A DNA stretch of 64,000 bases from Bacillus chungangensis (GCF_030812995.1 NZ_JAUSTT010000021.1:1-64000), one strand, 5' to 3'; shown: positions 17,404 to 29,769, counted from the first letter of the stretch. Notes: a model not told the origin generated them from the letters alone. Numbers and translations are program-made.

Positions 17404-17550
17404 GTTAACTATGAAGATGAAAAAACAGCAACTATTCGTTGGGGAATTTGGCATATAGCAGACCATAATAGATACCATCAAACTCATATTAATCAACTTC
17501 GTAAATGGTTTAAAGAAGAGAAAGAGGAATCAATGAACAAACAGGGTTAA
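17404..17550 (+). pseudogene. DinB-family protein, C-terminal fragment
   Basis: The 48-residue frame contains ATIRWGIWHIADHNRYHQTH then INQLRKWFKEE, the typical end of a DinB/YfiT-like four-helix metal-binding protein with its conserved histidines. No start codon or N-terminal part is present. It is a remnant at the edge of the island. Confidence 0.7.
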
Positions 17551-17667
17551 CGAAAAAATAAATTCTGCATTTATTGCCATGGCACTTAGCAAAGTTTGGC
17601 AAGTGTATGGGAGTCTTTTTCTTATTAAAAATAACTTCTTAAATCATAAATCCCCAAAAAGAAAAAA

Positions 17668-17705
17668 AGCTTGTAGAGAATAAACACCTACTTTCTCTAC
17701 AAGCT
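17668..17705 (-). terminator. Rho-independent terminator
   Basis: AGCTTGTAGAGAA pairs with TTCTCTACAAGCT. On the minus strand it runs straight into TTTTTTTCTTTTT. It probably ends transcription of the small membrane-protein gene at 17866. Confidence 0.75.
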
Positions 17706-17865
17706 GAATATTTTTAAATAATAGTCGAATCTACTCAATATGTTGATATTTATTACGTTTCACTGTCCACAAGTAAAGTATTGTTTGGAAGTAAAAAAAT
17801 TTTTTATTTTCCGACATATTAGCGAATACCTTTCCTTCCTGCTCGTTAAAATTTGCTAACCATTT

Positions 17866-18108
17866 TCAAATTATCGGTTTATTTTTTGAATAAAAATAAT
17901 AAATAAAAAACGAAATTCCTATTAATAAAAAGAGTGGAACAAATAAATTATCAAGGAAAGAAAATGTTTCGTGATAAGTTGGATACTGCCCTGTAGTTAT
18001 TTGTGCAAACCAATAAATATAGCTTGATAAACGTTCAATTGTGAAAAGTAAACCACTAGTCAAAAGAAATATAGAACCTAAGTACAAACTTGTTTTTCTA
18101 TCAATCAA
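17866..18108 (-). CDS. Small membrane protein, unknown function
   Basis: About 80 residues with two hydrophobic segments (LGSIFLLTSGLLFTIE and FVPLFLLIGISFFIYYF) and a basic tail (KNKP). The TTG at 18108 is preferred because AAAGGTGG sits eight bases before it; a GTG at 18120 in the same frame has no such site. I do not recognise the family. It has its own terminator and otherwise stands among remnants. Confidence 0.5.
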   Translation of the reverse strand: MIDRKTSLYLGSIFLLTSGLLFTIERLSSYIYWFAQITTGQYPTYHETFSFLDNLFVPLFLLIGISFFIYYFYSKNKPII

Positions 18109-18174
18109 ATAAATCGCCACCTTTTTTTAAATGTAGTGATATTTTGAATATTTAATGTATAATTCACTAGAAGC

Positions 18175-18340
18175 CCAAAGATTGCAGCATTAGCTTCAGC
18201 ATCCGGAGCTATATTAGCTGCACTTATTGAAATAGACCAATATGAAGTATTATGGTCTTTTTGGAGTTATCAAGCTATAGGAAAAACGTTCTATCGTGAT
18301 TCAGTGTCATTCTTCAATTATAAAGGTAGAACTGCTGCTA
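18175..18340 (+). pseudogene. Unrecognised protein fragment running into a repeat
   Basis: An open frame with protein-like composition (KIAALASASGAILAAL, EVLWSFWSYQAIGKTFYRD) has no start codon. It runs without a stop into the structured repeat at 18341. It looks like the tail of a membrane-associated protein cut by the repeat insertion. The family is not identified. Confidence 0.35.
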
Positions 18341-18498
18341 ATAAAGTGAAACTTCCATCAGTGGGGGTTTTCTCTCATCCCCCACTGATGGTTAGTTGAA
18401 CCAATCGGACATTTACTGGCAGTTATCCCCCACCTAGACTTCTTTGATCCCTCTTACTCTTGAGGTGGGGTCTTACTGCCAGTTAGATGTGGGATAAA
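18341..18498. repeat. Structured 158-bp repeat, copy 1 (bcr1-like)
   Basis: About 96% identical by eye to 19191-19349. It contains a perfect 13-bp hairpin (CCATCAGTGGGGG / CCCCCACTGATGG) and a long imperfect hairpin closed by ACTGGCAGT / ACTGCCAGT. Both ends carry ATAAA (TTTAT on the other strand). Size, fold and TTTAT flanks agree with what I remember of bcr1 elements of the B. cereus group; this was not checked against a database. Confidence 0.75.
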
Positions 18499-18549
18499 AT
18501 ATGCGCCATACATCACTATTGGGGAAAAAACTGAGGAGAGTTTAATAAT

Positions 18550-18714
18550 TTGAAATGGTTGTATGCTATTTTATTTATTTTGCTGGGAAGTTTTCTATTT
18601 TCATTAACCATTGATGATATAGGAATTATAGGTCTTATAATTAAGATAATTATAGGATGTGGATGTTTTTTTATTGCTGGTTTTATTATCAGAAACAAGA
18701 AAGAAAAAAAATAA
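18550..18714 (+). CDS. Small membrane peptide (54 aa), unknown function
   Basis: TTG start with GAGGAGAG about ten bases upstream. The sequence has two hydrophobic segments (LYAILFILLGSFLFSL and IIGLIIKIIIGCGCFFIAGF) and ends in a basic tail (RNKKEKK). It lies between the two structured repeats. It could be a small hydrophobic protein or a gene remnant; no family is recognised. Confidence 0.45.
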   Translation: MKWLYAILFILLGSFLFSLTIDDIGIIGLIIKIIIGCGCFFIAGFIIRNKKEKK

Positions 18715-18721
18715 AAGTCTC

Positions 18722-19136
18722 ACAGGGAGACATTTTAGGTTCTAGTTCAATTAAATAAAATTGATTGCCTTTGATTTGTCGCTTTTTAGCTACTTCAAGT
18801 CGATCCAAAATCCTTTGGTTGAATTCTTGCTGTGCTTGGATGAATTCAATCAAAGGAGTTTTTTCTTGTAGGCGAAATAGTGGATTGCGATATGGACAAA
18901 TTTGAATGATACAGAGTCGCTATATGATTGACTGCTTGGTCGAGGGACTTTCCCATTGCCTTCATGTCGCAGAGGTATTCCAAATACTTGATATCATCCT
19001 CGCTATATTGAAATCCTTGTCATCCTTTTCGAAAGAAAATCCTTGTTCTTCAAGCATTTGCGAGTATTTTCTTACGGTGACTGGTTGTATCGAAAGTCGT
19101 TTTGCGACATCTTTGCTAGAATGGATTTTTGTTTTC
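18722..19136 (-). pseudogene. Plasmid-type HTH/DUF3967 regulator, frameshifted
   Basis: On the minus strand the N-terminal piece has a MerR-like HTH (SSKDVAKRLSIQPVTVRKYS then QMLEEQGFSFEKDDKDF). A second frame reads EDDIKYLEYLCDMKAMGKSL, and a third gives LFRLQEKTPLIEFIQAQQEF then NQRILDRLEVAKKRQIKG, which resembles the C-terminal DUF3967 domain. Such proteins are common on large plasmids of the B. cereus group. At least two frameshifts make it a pseudogene. Confidence 0.65.
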
Positions 19137-19190
19137 AACTAGGTAAAGGAGAAAGAAAAACAATAATAGTAAGACCTAAAATTAAAACAT

Positions 19191-19349
19191 ATAAAGTCAA
19201 ACTTCCATCAGTGGGGGTTTTCTTTCATCCCCCACTGATGGTTAGTTGAACCAATCGGACATTTACTGGCAGTTATCCCCCACCTAGGCTTCTTTGATTC
19301 CTCTTACTCTTGAGGTGGAGGTCTTACTGCCAGTTAGATGTGGGATAAA
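19191..19349. repeat. Structured 159-bp repeat, copy 2 (bcr1-like)
   Basis: Direct-orientation copy of the repeat at 18341, with about six substitutions or indels and the same two hairpins and ATAAA ends. Having two copies 850 bp apart suggests either recent mobility or a local duplication; the sequence between them is not duplicated. Confidence 0.75.
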
Positions 19350-19474
19350 GTTGTTGATCAATCTTTTTTCAAAAAGCTGAGGTTTAATCTGCTAAAAACC
19401 TTATGTTTCTAGCAAATTTTTATTCGCACTTTATTTTAAAAGAACAATATGCTAATATAATAGCACACAATCGA

Positions 19475-19490
19475 CAGACAGTCGGTCTAT
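19475..19490. promoter_or_regulatory. Candidate TetR operator
   Basis: ACAGAC and GTCTAT form an imperfect inverted repeat around AGTCG. It lies 14 bp downstream of a TATAAT box (19456-19461) and just before the ribosome binding site of the tetR gene. A TetR repressor bound here would shut off the whole cassette. Confidence 0.5.
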
Positions 19491-19507
19491 AGAGAGGAGT
19501 TGTAAAA

Positions 19508-20170
19508 ATGAGAGTGATAAAAAAAGCCGAGGAGCGCAGGAACGAAATACTTGACGCGGCTGATGAGCTTTTCGGTCAGAAGGGCTTTGATGGCACAAGT
19601 ACAAACGATATTCTTGAAAAGGTCGGAATTGCGCGGGGAACGCTGTATTATCACTTCAAGTCGAAGGAGGATATTATGGATGCACTGATTGAGCGGTATA
19701 CTGTCCTCATTTTAGGAGCAGCGAAGGAAGTTGCCGCAGACAAGAGCATCCCCATAAATGAGCGTATTATTCGCGTTGTAATGGCACTGAACATAAGTGG
19801 CGGAAATGGCAAGGAAATTATTGAGCATATTCACAAGCCTCAGAACGCGCTGATGCATCAGAAAATACAAAAGGTCATCATCAACGGCGTTCCACCGATA
19901 CTGACGGAAATAATCCGCGAAGGCATTGAGCAAGGACTATTCAGTACGCCGTATCCGTATGAATGCATGGAGATGGTTGTGGCATATACGAATACCGTTT
20001 TTGATAATGATATGGTTATTATGACGAATGAAGAGCTGGCTTCACGTATACAGGCGTTTGTTTTCAACGTAGAAAGGCTGCTCGGTGTCGAAAGCGGAAG
20101 TCTTACGTACATGATGAAGATGTTTGACAGCGGAGATGGAGGTAGAAGAAATGGAAACAGCAATGAATAA
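19508..20170 (+). CDS. TetR-family transcriptional regulator
   Basis: 220 residues. The N-terminal HTH (GFDGTSTNDILEKVGIARGT and LYYHFKSKEDIMDALIERY) is the classic TetR DNA-binding domain; the rest is a ligand-binding helical domain. GAGAGGAG precedes the ATG. It heads a four-gene cassette with overlapping genes and likely autorepresses it, releasing on binding a toxic compound. Codon use (many GCG, CGC, GGA, TTC-GG type codons) differs from the AT-rich genes around it. Confidence 0.92.
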   Translation: MRVIKKAEERRNEILDAADELFGQKGFDGTSTNDILEKVGIARGTLYYHFKSKEDIMDALIERYTVLILGAAKEVAADKSIPINERIIRVVMALNISGGNGKEIIEHIHKPQNALMHQKIQKVIINGVPPILTEIIREGIEQGLFSTPYPYECMEMVVAYTNTVFDNDMVIMTNEELASRIQAFVFNVERLLGVESGSLTYMMKMFDSGDGGRRNGNSNE

Positions 20171-21461
20171 CTCGGTAAAATTATCCAAAAAATTTCTTCT
20201 TTTGTGGTCAGGACAGCTTATTTCAGTGATAGGAAGCGGGCTAACTTCGTTCGGGCTTGGGATTTATGTTTTTGAGCAAACGGGAAAGGCATCAGCTATG
20301 GCACTTGTAACCTTACTTGCGTTTATGCCGTCGCTTCTTTTAAGTCCCGTGGCAGGGGTGCTTGTGGATCGCTATGACCGCAGGCTTCTAATGATGCTGG
20401 GCGACGGTCTTTCTGCGATAGGACTTATATTTATTTTAATTTGTATGCTTAGTGGAGAAGTGCAGTTATGGCAAATTTGCGTGGGAGTTACAATAAGCTC
20501 GATTTTTTCATCTCTGCTTGCTCCTGCATACAAAGCTACGGTTACGGATTTGCTTACCGAGGAGGAGTACACAAGGGCAAGTGGTTTTGTTCAGGTTGCA
20601 GGCTCGGCAAAATATCTAATTTCTCCCATACTTGCGGGTTTTCTGCTTACCGTTTCGGATATAAAGCTGCTGCTTGTAATCGACATCTGTACATTGTTTG
20701 TAACAGTTATTACAACTCTTGCTGTACGTAAAGGCCTTGTTTCTAAGAAATACGAACAGACAAAATCGTTTATCCTGGAATTCAAAGCCGGCTGGGGCGC
20801 CATTTCTGAAAACAGGGGCGTATTTGTTCTTGTAATCATGTCATCGGTAATGACTTTTTTCCTTGGCTTCATACAAACACTTTCCATGCCGATGATACTT
20901 ACCTTTTCGAACAGTGCCGTAGTAGGAACACTTAAAACACTTGTGGCTACTGGAATGCTTGTATCAAGTATGGTTATAGGAGTTTTTCCGATAAAAAAAC
21001 GATTTGTGAAAGTTCTTTCTATTGCGCTGTTTTTTGAAGGAATATTTATGACGGTATTCGGACTTCGCGAAAATATTGTACTTATCGGTATTTCGGGATT
21101 TCTCTTTTTTGCAATGATGCCATTTGCAAACACATGCCTGGATTTTCTTGTTCGTACCAACATTGATAATTCTGTTCAGGGCAGAGCATGGTCCCTTATA
21201 GGGTTCATTTCACAGCTTGGATTTGTTGGCGCTTATGCACTTTCGGGTGTACTAGCGGATTATGTGTTCACTCCTTTGTTAGTTGACGACGGAGTGCTTG
21301 CTAACAGTGTGGGAAAGATCATTGGTACGGGTAGTGGCAGAGGAACGGGATTACTCATTATTATCGCAGGGATTTTGTTATGTGTTACTTCAATCATTCT
21401 GTACAACTTGAAATCGGTGAAAAAGCTGGAAAACAGAGGTGGCTTATGTATTACAGAATAA
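20151..21461 (+). CDS. MFS efflux transporter
   Basis: 436 residues, about 12 membrane segments, with the MFS loop motif in LVDRYDRRLLMMLGD. The start at 20151 (GGAGG nine bases upstream) overlaps the tetR gene by 20 bp, so the two are translationally coupled. It resembles macrolide/drug-efflux MFS proteins of Clostridia. Its partner genes are an ABC permease and ATPase, so the cassette has two export routes under one regulator. The substrate is unknown. Confidence 0.88.
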   Translation: METAMNNSVKLSKKFLLLWSGQLISVIGSGLTSFGLGIYVFEQTGKASAMALVTLLAFMPSLLLSPVAGVLVDRYDRRLLMMLGDGLSAIGLIFILICMLSGEVQLWQICVGVTISSIFSSLLAPAYKATVTDLLTEEEYTRASGFVQVAGSAKYLISPILAGFLLTVSDIKLLLVIDICTLFVTVITTLAVRKGLVSKKYEQTKSFILEFKAGWGAISENRGVFVLVIMSSVMTFFLGFIQTLSMPMILTFSNSAVVGTLKTLVATGMLVSSMVIGVFPIKKRFVKVLSIALFFEGIFMTVFGLRENIVLIGISGFLFFAMMPFANTCLDFLVRTNIDNSVQGRAWSLIGFISQLGFVGAYALSGVLADYVFTPLLVDDGVLANSVGKIIGTGSGRGTGLLIIIAGILLCVTSIILYNLKSVKKLENRGGLCITE

Positions 21462-23764
21462 TCCGCAATGATATTTCAAAAAGCAAACTAATAACGCTGA
21501 CAACAACGATTTTTGTCGCTGCCGCGGCTATGCTTGTTTCTCTCTCTGCGATACTTGTCGTAAATCTTTCGGGTGCGATAGATACACTCATGAAGCAGGC
21601 GAAAACTCCGCATTTTATGCAGATGCATTCGGGTGATATTAATACTGTTCGGCTTGCGAATTTCGCGGAGAAGAACAGCAATGTCGATGAATTTCAGGTG
21701 CTTGAATTTCTCAATGTTGACAGTGCGCAGATTGTAATTGACGGAAACTCGCTCGCGGACAGTGTTCAGGACAACGGCCTCAGCACACAGAACGAAAAAT
21801 TTGATTATCTCCTTGATCTTGACGGAAACGTTATACATGTATCCGATGGGGAGATTTATGTTCCGGTAGGCTATATGAAGGACGGTACTGCAAAAGTCGG
21901 TGGCAAGGTTGTGATAGACGGAAAGAAATTTACCGTTGCGGGATTTCTCCGCGATTCACAGATGAATTCGTTGCTTGCCTCGTCAAAGAGGTTTCTTGTG
22001 AGCGAAAATGATTATGCGGCAATAAAGGATTTCGGAAGCACGGAATATATGATTGAGTTCAGATTAAAGGACTCGTCTGAAATTGGCGCATTCGAAACTG
22101 CTTACACCTCCGCAGGACTTGAAGCAAACGGACCGACAATTACATATCCGCTTTTCAAAATGCTGAATGCCATTTCCGATGGGCTGATGATTGCGGTCAT
22201 ACTTCTTGTAAGTGCACTTGTTGTTGCAATCGCATTTATGTGTATACGCTTTACACTCCTTGCGAAAATCGAAGACGACTACCGCGAAATAGGTGTTATG
22301 AAAGCAATAGGGCTGCGTGTTTCCGACATAAAAAAGATTTACCTTGCGAAATACGCGGCGATTACGTCAGCTGGTTGTACGCTCGGATTTGCACTTTCAT
22401 TTGTGTTCAGAGGCATGCTTCTTGAAAATATACGGCTTTATATGGGGGAAAGTGAAAATGCTTCTTTCGCTTTATTGTTTGGGTTCATCGGTATATTGTT
22501 TGTATTCCTTGCAATTATTGCCTATGTAAGCACAGTGCTGAGACGCTTTCGAAAAATATCAGCCGCGGAAGCAATACGCTTTGGTACTTCACAGGGAAAA
22601 TCCGCGGGCGCAAAACATTTTTGTTTGAGCCGAAACAGGCTACTTAACACGAATATTTTTCTGGGCGTAAAAGATGTTCTTGCAAGAAAAAGTCTTTACT
22701 CCACAATGCTTGCAGTGCTTGTGATTTCGACATTTATCATTATCGTTCCACAGAACCTGTACAACACTATTTCCTCAAAAAGCTTCATCACATATATGGG
22801 GATAGGAAGTAGTGATATGCGCATTGACATTCAGCAGACCGACAATATTTCTAAAAAAGCAGCGGAAATTGTTAAGACGCTAGAGCGCGACAGGTCTATA
22901 TCTAAATATGCTGTGCTTACGACCAAAACATTCAAAGCAAAGACGGAGTATGGATCGGAGGAAGGAATAAAAATTGAGCTTGGCGACCATTCGATATTCC
23001 CAGTAGCATATTCCGAAGGCAGAGCACCCGTCGCAACAGACGAGATTGCGCTGTCAGCTATTAACGCTGATGAGCTGGGCAAAAAGGTCGGCGATATCAT
23101 GACGCTGGTGATTGAGGGGAAGGAGAAAAATCTCACGGTATCCGGAATTTATTCCGACATTACTAACGGTGGCAAAACCGCAAAGGCTGTTTTCTCCGAC
23201 AATTCAGCGGATATGATGTGGTGCGTTATTTACGCCGAGCTTTCGGATAAATCTCTTGTCGGAGGTAAGACTTCGGAATATGCGGATAGATTCCATTTTG
23301 CAAAGATTTCGGGCATTGATAAATATATTACACAGACATTCGGCTCGACAAGAAGCGCTATCGGAAAGGCCTCTAATGCTGCAATTGTCGTTGCGTTGAT
23401 TATTACGGTATTGGTTACATTTTTGTTTATGAAAATGCTAATCGCAAAGGACAGATACTCAATTGCCGTAATGAAATCGTTAGGTTTTACAAACTCGGAT
23501 ATTACCATTCAGTATATTTCACGTTCGGTATTTGTTCTGATTGTAGGAATTGTTTTTGGGACGCTTCTAGCAAACACTCTCGGAGAGGTACTTGCGAGCG
23601 CAGTTATCTCATCGTTTGGAGCGTCATCTTTTAAGTTTGTTGTTCATCCACTTTCTGCGTATCTCATATGTCCATTGATGATGATATGCTCAGTACTTAT
23701 CGCAACAATTATCGGCACATCGAACGCGGGACGAATAAAAATATCTGAAAACATAAAGGAGTAG
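21446..23764 (+). CDS. FtsX-like ABC transporter permease
   Basis: 772 residues from the ATG at 21446 (AGAGGTGG four bases before it), overlapping the MFS gene by 16 bp. It has two FtsX domains. There is a first membrane helix near residues 15-40 and an extracellular domain, then membrane groups at about 250-390 and 640-770 with a second extracellular domain between. This double-FtsX layout is that of MacB/BceB/LolC-type permeases for peptide antibiotics or lipids. The ATPase follows directly. Confidence 0.9.
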   Translation: MYYRIIRNDISKSKLITLTTTIFVAAAAMLVSLSAILVVNLSGAIDTLMKQAKTPHFMQMHSGDINTVRLANFAEKNSNVDEFQVLEFLNVDSAQIVIDGNSLADSVQDNGLSTQNEKFDYLLDLDGNVIHVSDGEIYVPVGYMKDGTAKVGGKVVIDGKKFTVAGFLRDSQMNSLLASSKRFLVSENDYAAIKDFGSTEYMIEFRLKDSSEIGAFETAYTSAGLEANGPTITYPLFKMLNAISDGLMIAVILLVSALVVAIAFMCIRFTLLAKIEDDYREIGVMKAIGLRVSDIKKIYLAKYAAITSAGCTLGFALSFVFRGMLLENIRLYMGESENASFALLFGFIGILFVFLAIIAYVSTVLRRFRKISAAEAIRFGTSQGKSAGAKHFCLSRNRLLNTNIFLGVKDVLARKSLYSTMLAVLVISTFIIIVPQNLYNTISSKSFITYMGIGSSDMRIDIQQTDNISKKAAEIVKTLERDRSISKYAVLTTKTFKAKTEYGSEEGIKIELGDHSIFPVAYSEGRAPVATDEIALSAINADELGKKVGDIMTLVIEGKEKNLTVSGIYSDITNGGKTAKAVFSDNSADMMWCVIYAELSDKSLVGGKTSEYADRFHFAKISGIDKYITQTFGSTRSAIGKASNAAIVVALIITVLVTFLFMKMLIAKDRYSIAVMKSLGFTNSDITIQYISRSVFVLIVGIVFGTLLANTLGEVLASAVISSFGASSFKFVVHPLSAYLICPLMMICSVLIATIIGTSNAGRIKISENIKE

Positions 23765-24526
23765 ATGATGAAGAAGCTTATTATCGGTGAAAATATAGTA
23801 AAATCTTTCAGAGTAGGCAATGAAAAGCACAATGTTCTCGATGGCGTTTCGGTTGAAATCAACGAGGGAGAGTTCGTTTCGGTAATGGGACCTTCAGGAT
23901 CAGGAAAATCGACACTGATGTATGCGATGAGTGGAATGGATGGCATTGATGGCGGCAAGGTTTCTTTTGACGGCAGGAATCTATCAGCACTTAGTGAAAA
24001 GGAGCTTGCCGACCTACGCAGAACAAAAATGGGTTTTGTATTTCAGCAGCCAACATTTGTTAAAAACCTAAACATTCTCGATAACATCATTCTTCCTTCC
24101 ATGCGGGATAACAGAAACAGCGCTGCAAAGATTACCGAAAAAGCAAGAACGCTTATGAAAAAGGTTGGGATTGCGGAACTGGAAAAGCGTGATATTACCC
24201 AGGTTTCGGGAGGACAGCTTCAGCGTGCGGGAATATGCCGCGCACTTATTAGCAGTCCTAAAATTATCTTCGGTGACGAGCCGACTGGCGCACTTAACTC
24301 AAAATCTGCACAGGAAATGATGGACATCATTTCCGACATTAACTCAGAAGGTACTGCGGTTATGCTTGTAACTCACGACGCAAAGATTGCAGCTAGGACT
24401 GAGCGAATTATGTTTATGTATGACGGAAAAATCGTGAGCGAAATGCGGTTTAAGAAATTCAGTGGTACAGATATTGATGACAGGATGAAAAAAGTCGCAG
24501 CAAAAATGCGAGAAATAGGAATATAA
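23765..24526 (+). CDS. ABC transporter ATP-binding protein (MacB/LolD type)
   Basis: 253 residues. Walker A GPSGSGKS, signature SGGQLQRAGICRAL, Walker B KIIFGDEP and the H-loop VTHD are all intact. It starts right after the permease stop; the second ATG at 23768 has better spacing from AAAGGAG and may be the true start. It powers the preceding FtsX permease. Confidence 0.92.
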   Translation: MMKKLIIGENIVKSFRVGNEKHNVLDGVSVEINEGEFVSVMGPSGSGKSTLMYAMSGMDGIDGGKVSFDGRNLSALSEKELADLRRTKMGFVFQQPTFVKNLNILDNIILPSMRDNRNSAAKITEKARTLMKKVGIAELEKRDITQVSGGQLQRAGICRALISSPKIIFGDEPTGALNSKSAQEMMDIISDINSEGTAVMLVTHDAKIAARTERIMFMYDGKIVSEMRFKKFSGTDIDDRMKKVAAKMREIGI

Positions 24527-24717
24527 TATGTTGTTTCACCATCTCAATTTTTACTGATGGAAACAGCATTCAAAATAAGGGCATGTAGAAAGAGAAGAAC
24601 CCTATATAACCATTCTATTCGTTTTTTAAACTCAATCCCTTTTTTATTGAGCTAAAAGAGCAATAGCATATTATGCCCTTTAAATAGACAGTGGAAAAAC
24701 CATTTCTTTAAGAATAA

Positions 24718-24752
24718 AAGAGGAACTCTGTTTATAAATCAGAGATCCTCTT
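24718..24752. terminator. Terminator between export cassette and bgl operon
   Basis: AAGAGG-aa-CTCTG pairs with CAGAG-at-CCTCTT, followed by T-rich sequence. It lies between convergent operons, 190 bp after the ATPase stop and 64 bp from the end of the licT-like gene. Confidence 0.55.
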
Positions 24753-24815
24753 CTTATATCTTTAACCTTTTACAGTCATTTCACATAAAAAAACTCGAAA
24801 TCTTAAGCTCTTCAT

Positions 24816-25655
24816 CTATTCTTCCTGAGTTGTTAGACGAACCAAATGAATCATTAAATAAAGCTTTTCTTCATCGGTAACGTCATGACCAATCATATTC
24901 TTACTGTAACTGGCAATGGATTGAGCACATTTATGTTCGGTTGGATATTTCATTTTAAATTGTTCATATAAGAATAGATCCTTTGTGTTTAACTGCTTAT
25001 TTTCCAAAAAGCGGTGAATAAAATATTGAAGATGAGTTACAAACCTATTGTATCGCATAGATCGATAGTCAAGGTGGACTTTTAGTTTATATTTGACTAG
25101 ATTCAACATGTCCTTCAACATCTTCATGGACAAAACAGTATTATCAAAGTTTTTGTCTTCTGTCTTCGCGTTAACAAGGTGAAAGGCAATATTCCCCGCT
25201 TCTTCCTCGGGTAAATTTACGTTTAATCGCTCATTTAGGTCTTTTACTACAGCAAGACCTGCTTCAAATTCTTCTGGATAATGAATTCGCACCTCATTCA
25301 ATAACTTGTTTTGCAATACAATCCCCTTTTGCACTCGCTCAATTGCAAAAGCGATATGATCTAGCAGCATAAGAAAATATCGATCATCAAGCTCTCCTTG
25401 CCAGTAGCCCTTTAAATTATCCAAAGCGGTATTAATTCCCTCAATATGTTCCTTAGGTACACTTTCTAAAATACGAACATATTCTTGTTTACTACGCTGA
25501 TCATTTGGGACGAAGACCTTCTCAATAGCATCCTCATCAATGGAATCTCCTTGCTTACTCTTAAAACCAATGCCCTTTCCCATTACAATGACTTCATGTC
25601 CATCCTCGTCCTTTGAAAGAACAAGACTATTATTCAATATTTTTTCCACCTTCAT
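24816..25655 (-). CDS. licT: BglG/LicT-family transcriptional antiterminator
   Basis: 279 residues from the ATG at 25655. A longer frame begins with a TTG at 25685 but lacks the family's standard start (MKVEKILNNSLVL). Residues 1-55 form the CAT RNA-binding domain (VIVMGKGIGFKSKQGD); two PRD domains follow, with the regulatory histidines in DHIAFAIER, HLVNAKTE and MIHLVRL. LicT-type proteins bind a RAT sequence in the mRNA leader and prevent termination when beta-glucosides are present, and are controlled by PTS phosphorylation. Its target is seen upstream of the bglP-like gene at 29117-29142. Confidence 0.9.
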   Translation of the reverse strand: MKVEKILNNSLVLSKDEDGHEVIVMGKGIGFKSKQGDSIDEDAIEKVFVPNDQRSKQEYVRILESVPKEHIEGINTALDNLKGYWQGELDDRYFLMLLDHIAFAIERVQKGIVLQNKLLNEVRIHYPEEFEAGLAVVKDLNERLNVNLPEEEAGNIAFHLVNAKTEDKNFDNTVLSMKMLKDMLNLVKYKLKVHLDYRSMRYNRFVTHLQYFIHRFLENKQLNTKDLFLYEQFKMKYPTEHKCAQSIASYSKNMIGHDVTDEEKLYLMIHLVRLTTQEE

Positions 25656-25681
25656 ATGATCACCAACTTTATTCCTAACGT

Positions 25682-29010
<3,329 letters not shown>

Positions 29011-29052
29011 CTTCTTTCTCCTTTATAAGGTATTTACACTAAGTTATGGGAC

Positions 29053-29142
29053 AAAAAAAAGACCAAAATAAGATGCAACTCCCCCTCCATGAGGAAATAG
29101 AGTGCAAATTATTTTGGTCTTGCCTGCTTTACCAGTAACACG
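29053..29142 (-). promoter_or_regulatory. RAT antiterminator site overlapping a terminator in the bglP leader
   Basis: On the minus strand GTTACTGGTAAAGCAGGCAA closely matches the LicT/SacY-type RAT consensus as I know it. Its 3' end overlaps the ascending arm of a terminator: AAGACCAAAATAA pairs with TTATTTTGGTCTT, followed by TTTTTT. Binding of LicT to the RAT would block the terminator and allow bglP-bglH-licT transcription. Confidence 0.88.
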
Positions 29143-29167
29143 CCAACATAACTTGTATTATATTCAG

Positions 29168-29181
29168 TTAAATCGCTTACG
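29168..29181 (-). promoter_or_regulatory. Weak cre-like site upstream of the bgl leader
   Basis: On the minus strand CGTAAGCGATTTAA matches the CcpA cre consensus except at two positions. It lies next to a TATAAT (29162-29157, minus), so catabolite repression is plausible. The match is weak. Confidence 0.3.
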
Positions 29182-29210
29182 CAGATAATAGCATACTAAA
29201 TTAAATATTA

Positions 29211-29769
29211 CAATATGCTAAATTAATTATTATATTGGCTATGAGGATCGAAAAATAGGAATAGAAGGCAAGATTAAAGATTGATTTAACATCTATTACT
29301 GAAGAAATAACTATCAAATAGTTCTCTCAATAAAACAGGCTATCTCATTATTGAAGAGATAGCCTGTAAACGTTGATATATCAATGTTTTTATTACGTTC
29401 TTTCATCCCGAATTGGTACAAGTTTATATATTCTTCTATAAAACGACTAAAAACAGCGGCTTTTCAATGTATATCGAAGTTTTTCATGATACATCTTTCT
29501 ACAGAATTATATATTTTTTCAAGTCAAATTACATTCATTCGCACTGATTACATTCAAATTACATTCATCAATACCTGATTACATTCACTTTTGACCTCTA
29601 CTTTAGTCTCCGTATTCCTGCCTTTAATTCATTCTTCCGATCTAAGTATCTATCTCTTCCCACTTCAGTGTTTGATTGTTTTCTTACAACAAAACCTCTT
29701 TAGTTTCTTCTATATATAAGCCACCCTTGATTCAATTTTTCAATAGTGTTAGTTAAATATTTTGTTTGT
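29211..29769. other. Gene-free AT-rich stretch
   Basis: No gene is supported. It contains a hairpin at 29335-29367 (ACAGGCTATCTC / GAGATAGCCTGT) with a short T-run on the minus strand, and the ATTACATTCA repeat cluster listed next. Confidence 0.5.
29528..29587 (+). repeat. Cluster of four ATTACATTCA direct repeats (left)
   Basis: Copies start at 29528, 29547, 29558 and 29578. The middle pair forms a 21-bp unit that recurs with one mismatch at 32479-32499, right behind an integrase fragment. The arrangement suggests integrase arm-binding or attachment sites of a small integrated element. Confidence 0.5.

Noticed and set aside
18906-19249. Plus-strand frames at 18906-19142 and 19043-19249
   Set aside because: They are antisense to the HTH/DUF3967 pseudogene and run into the structured repeat.
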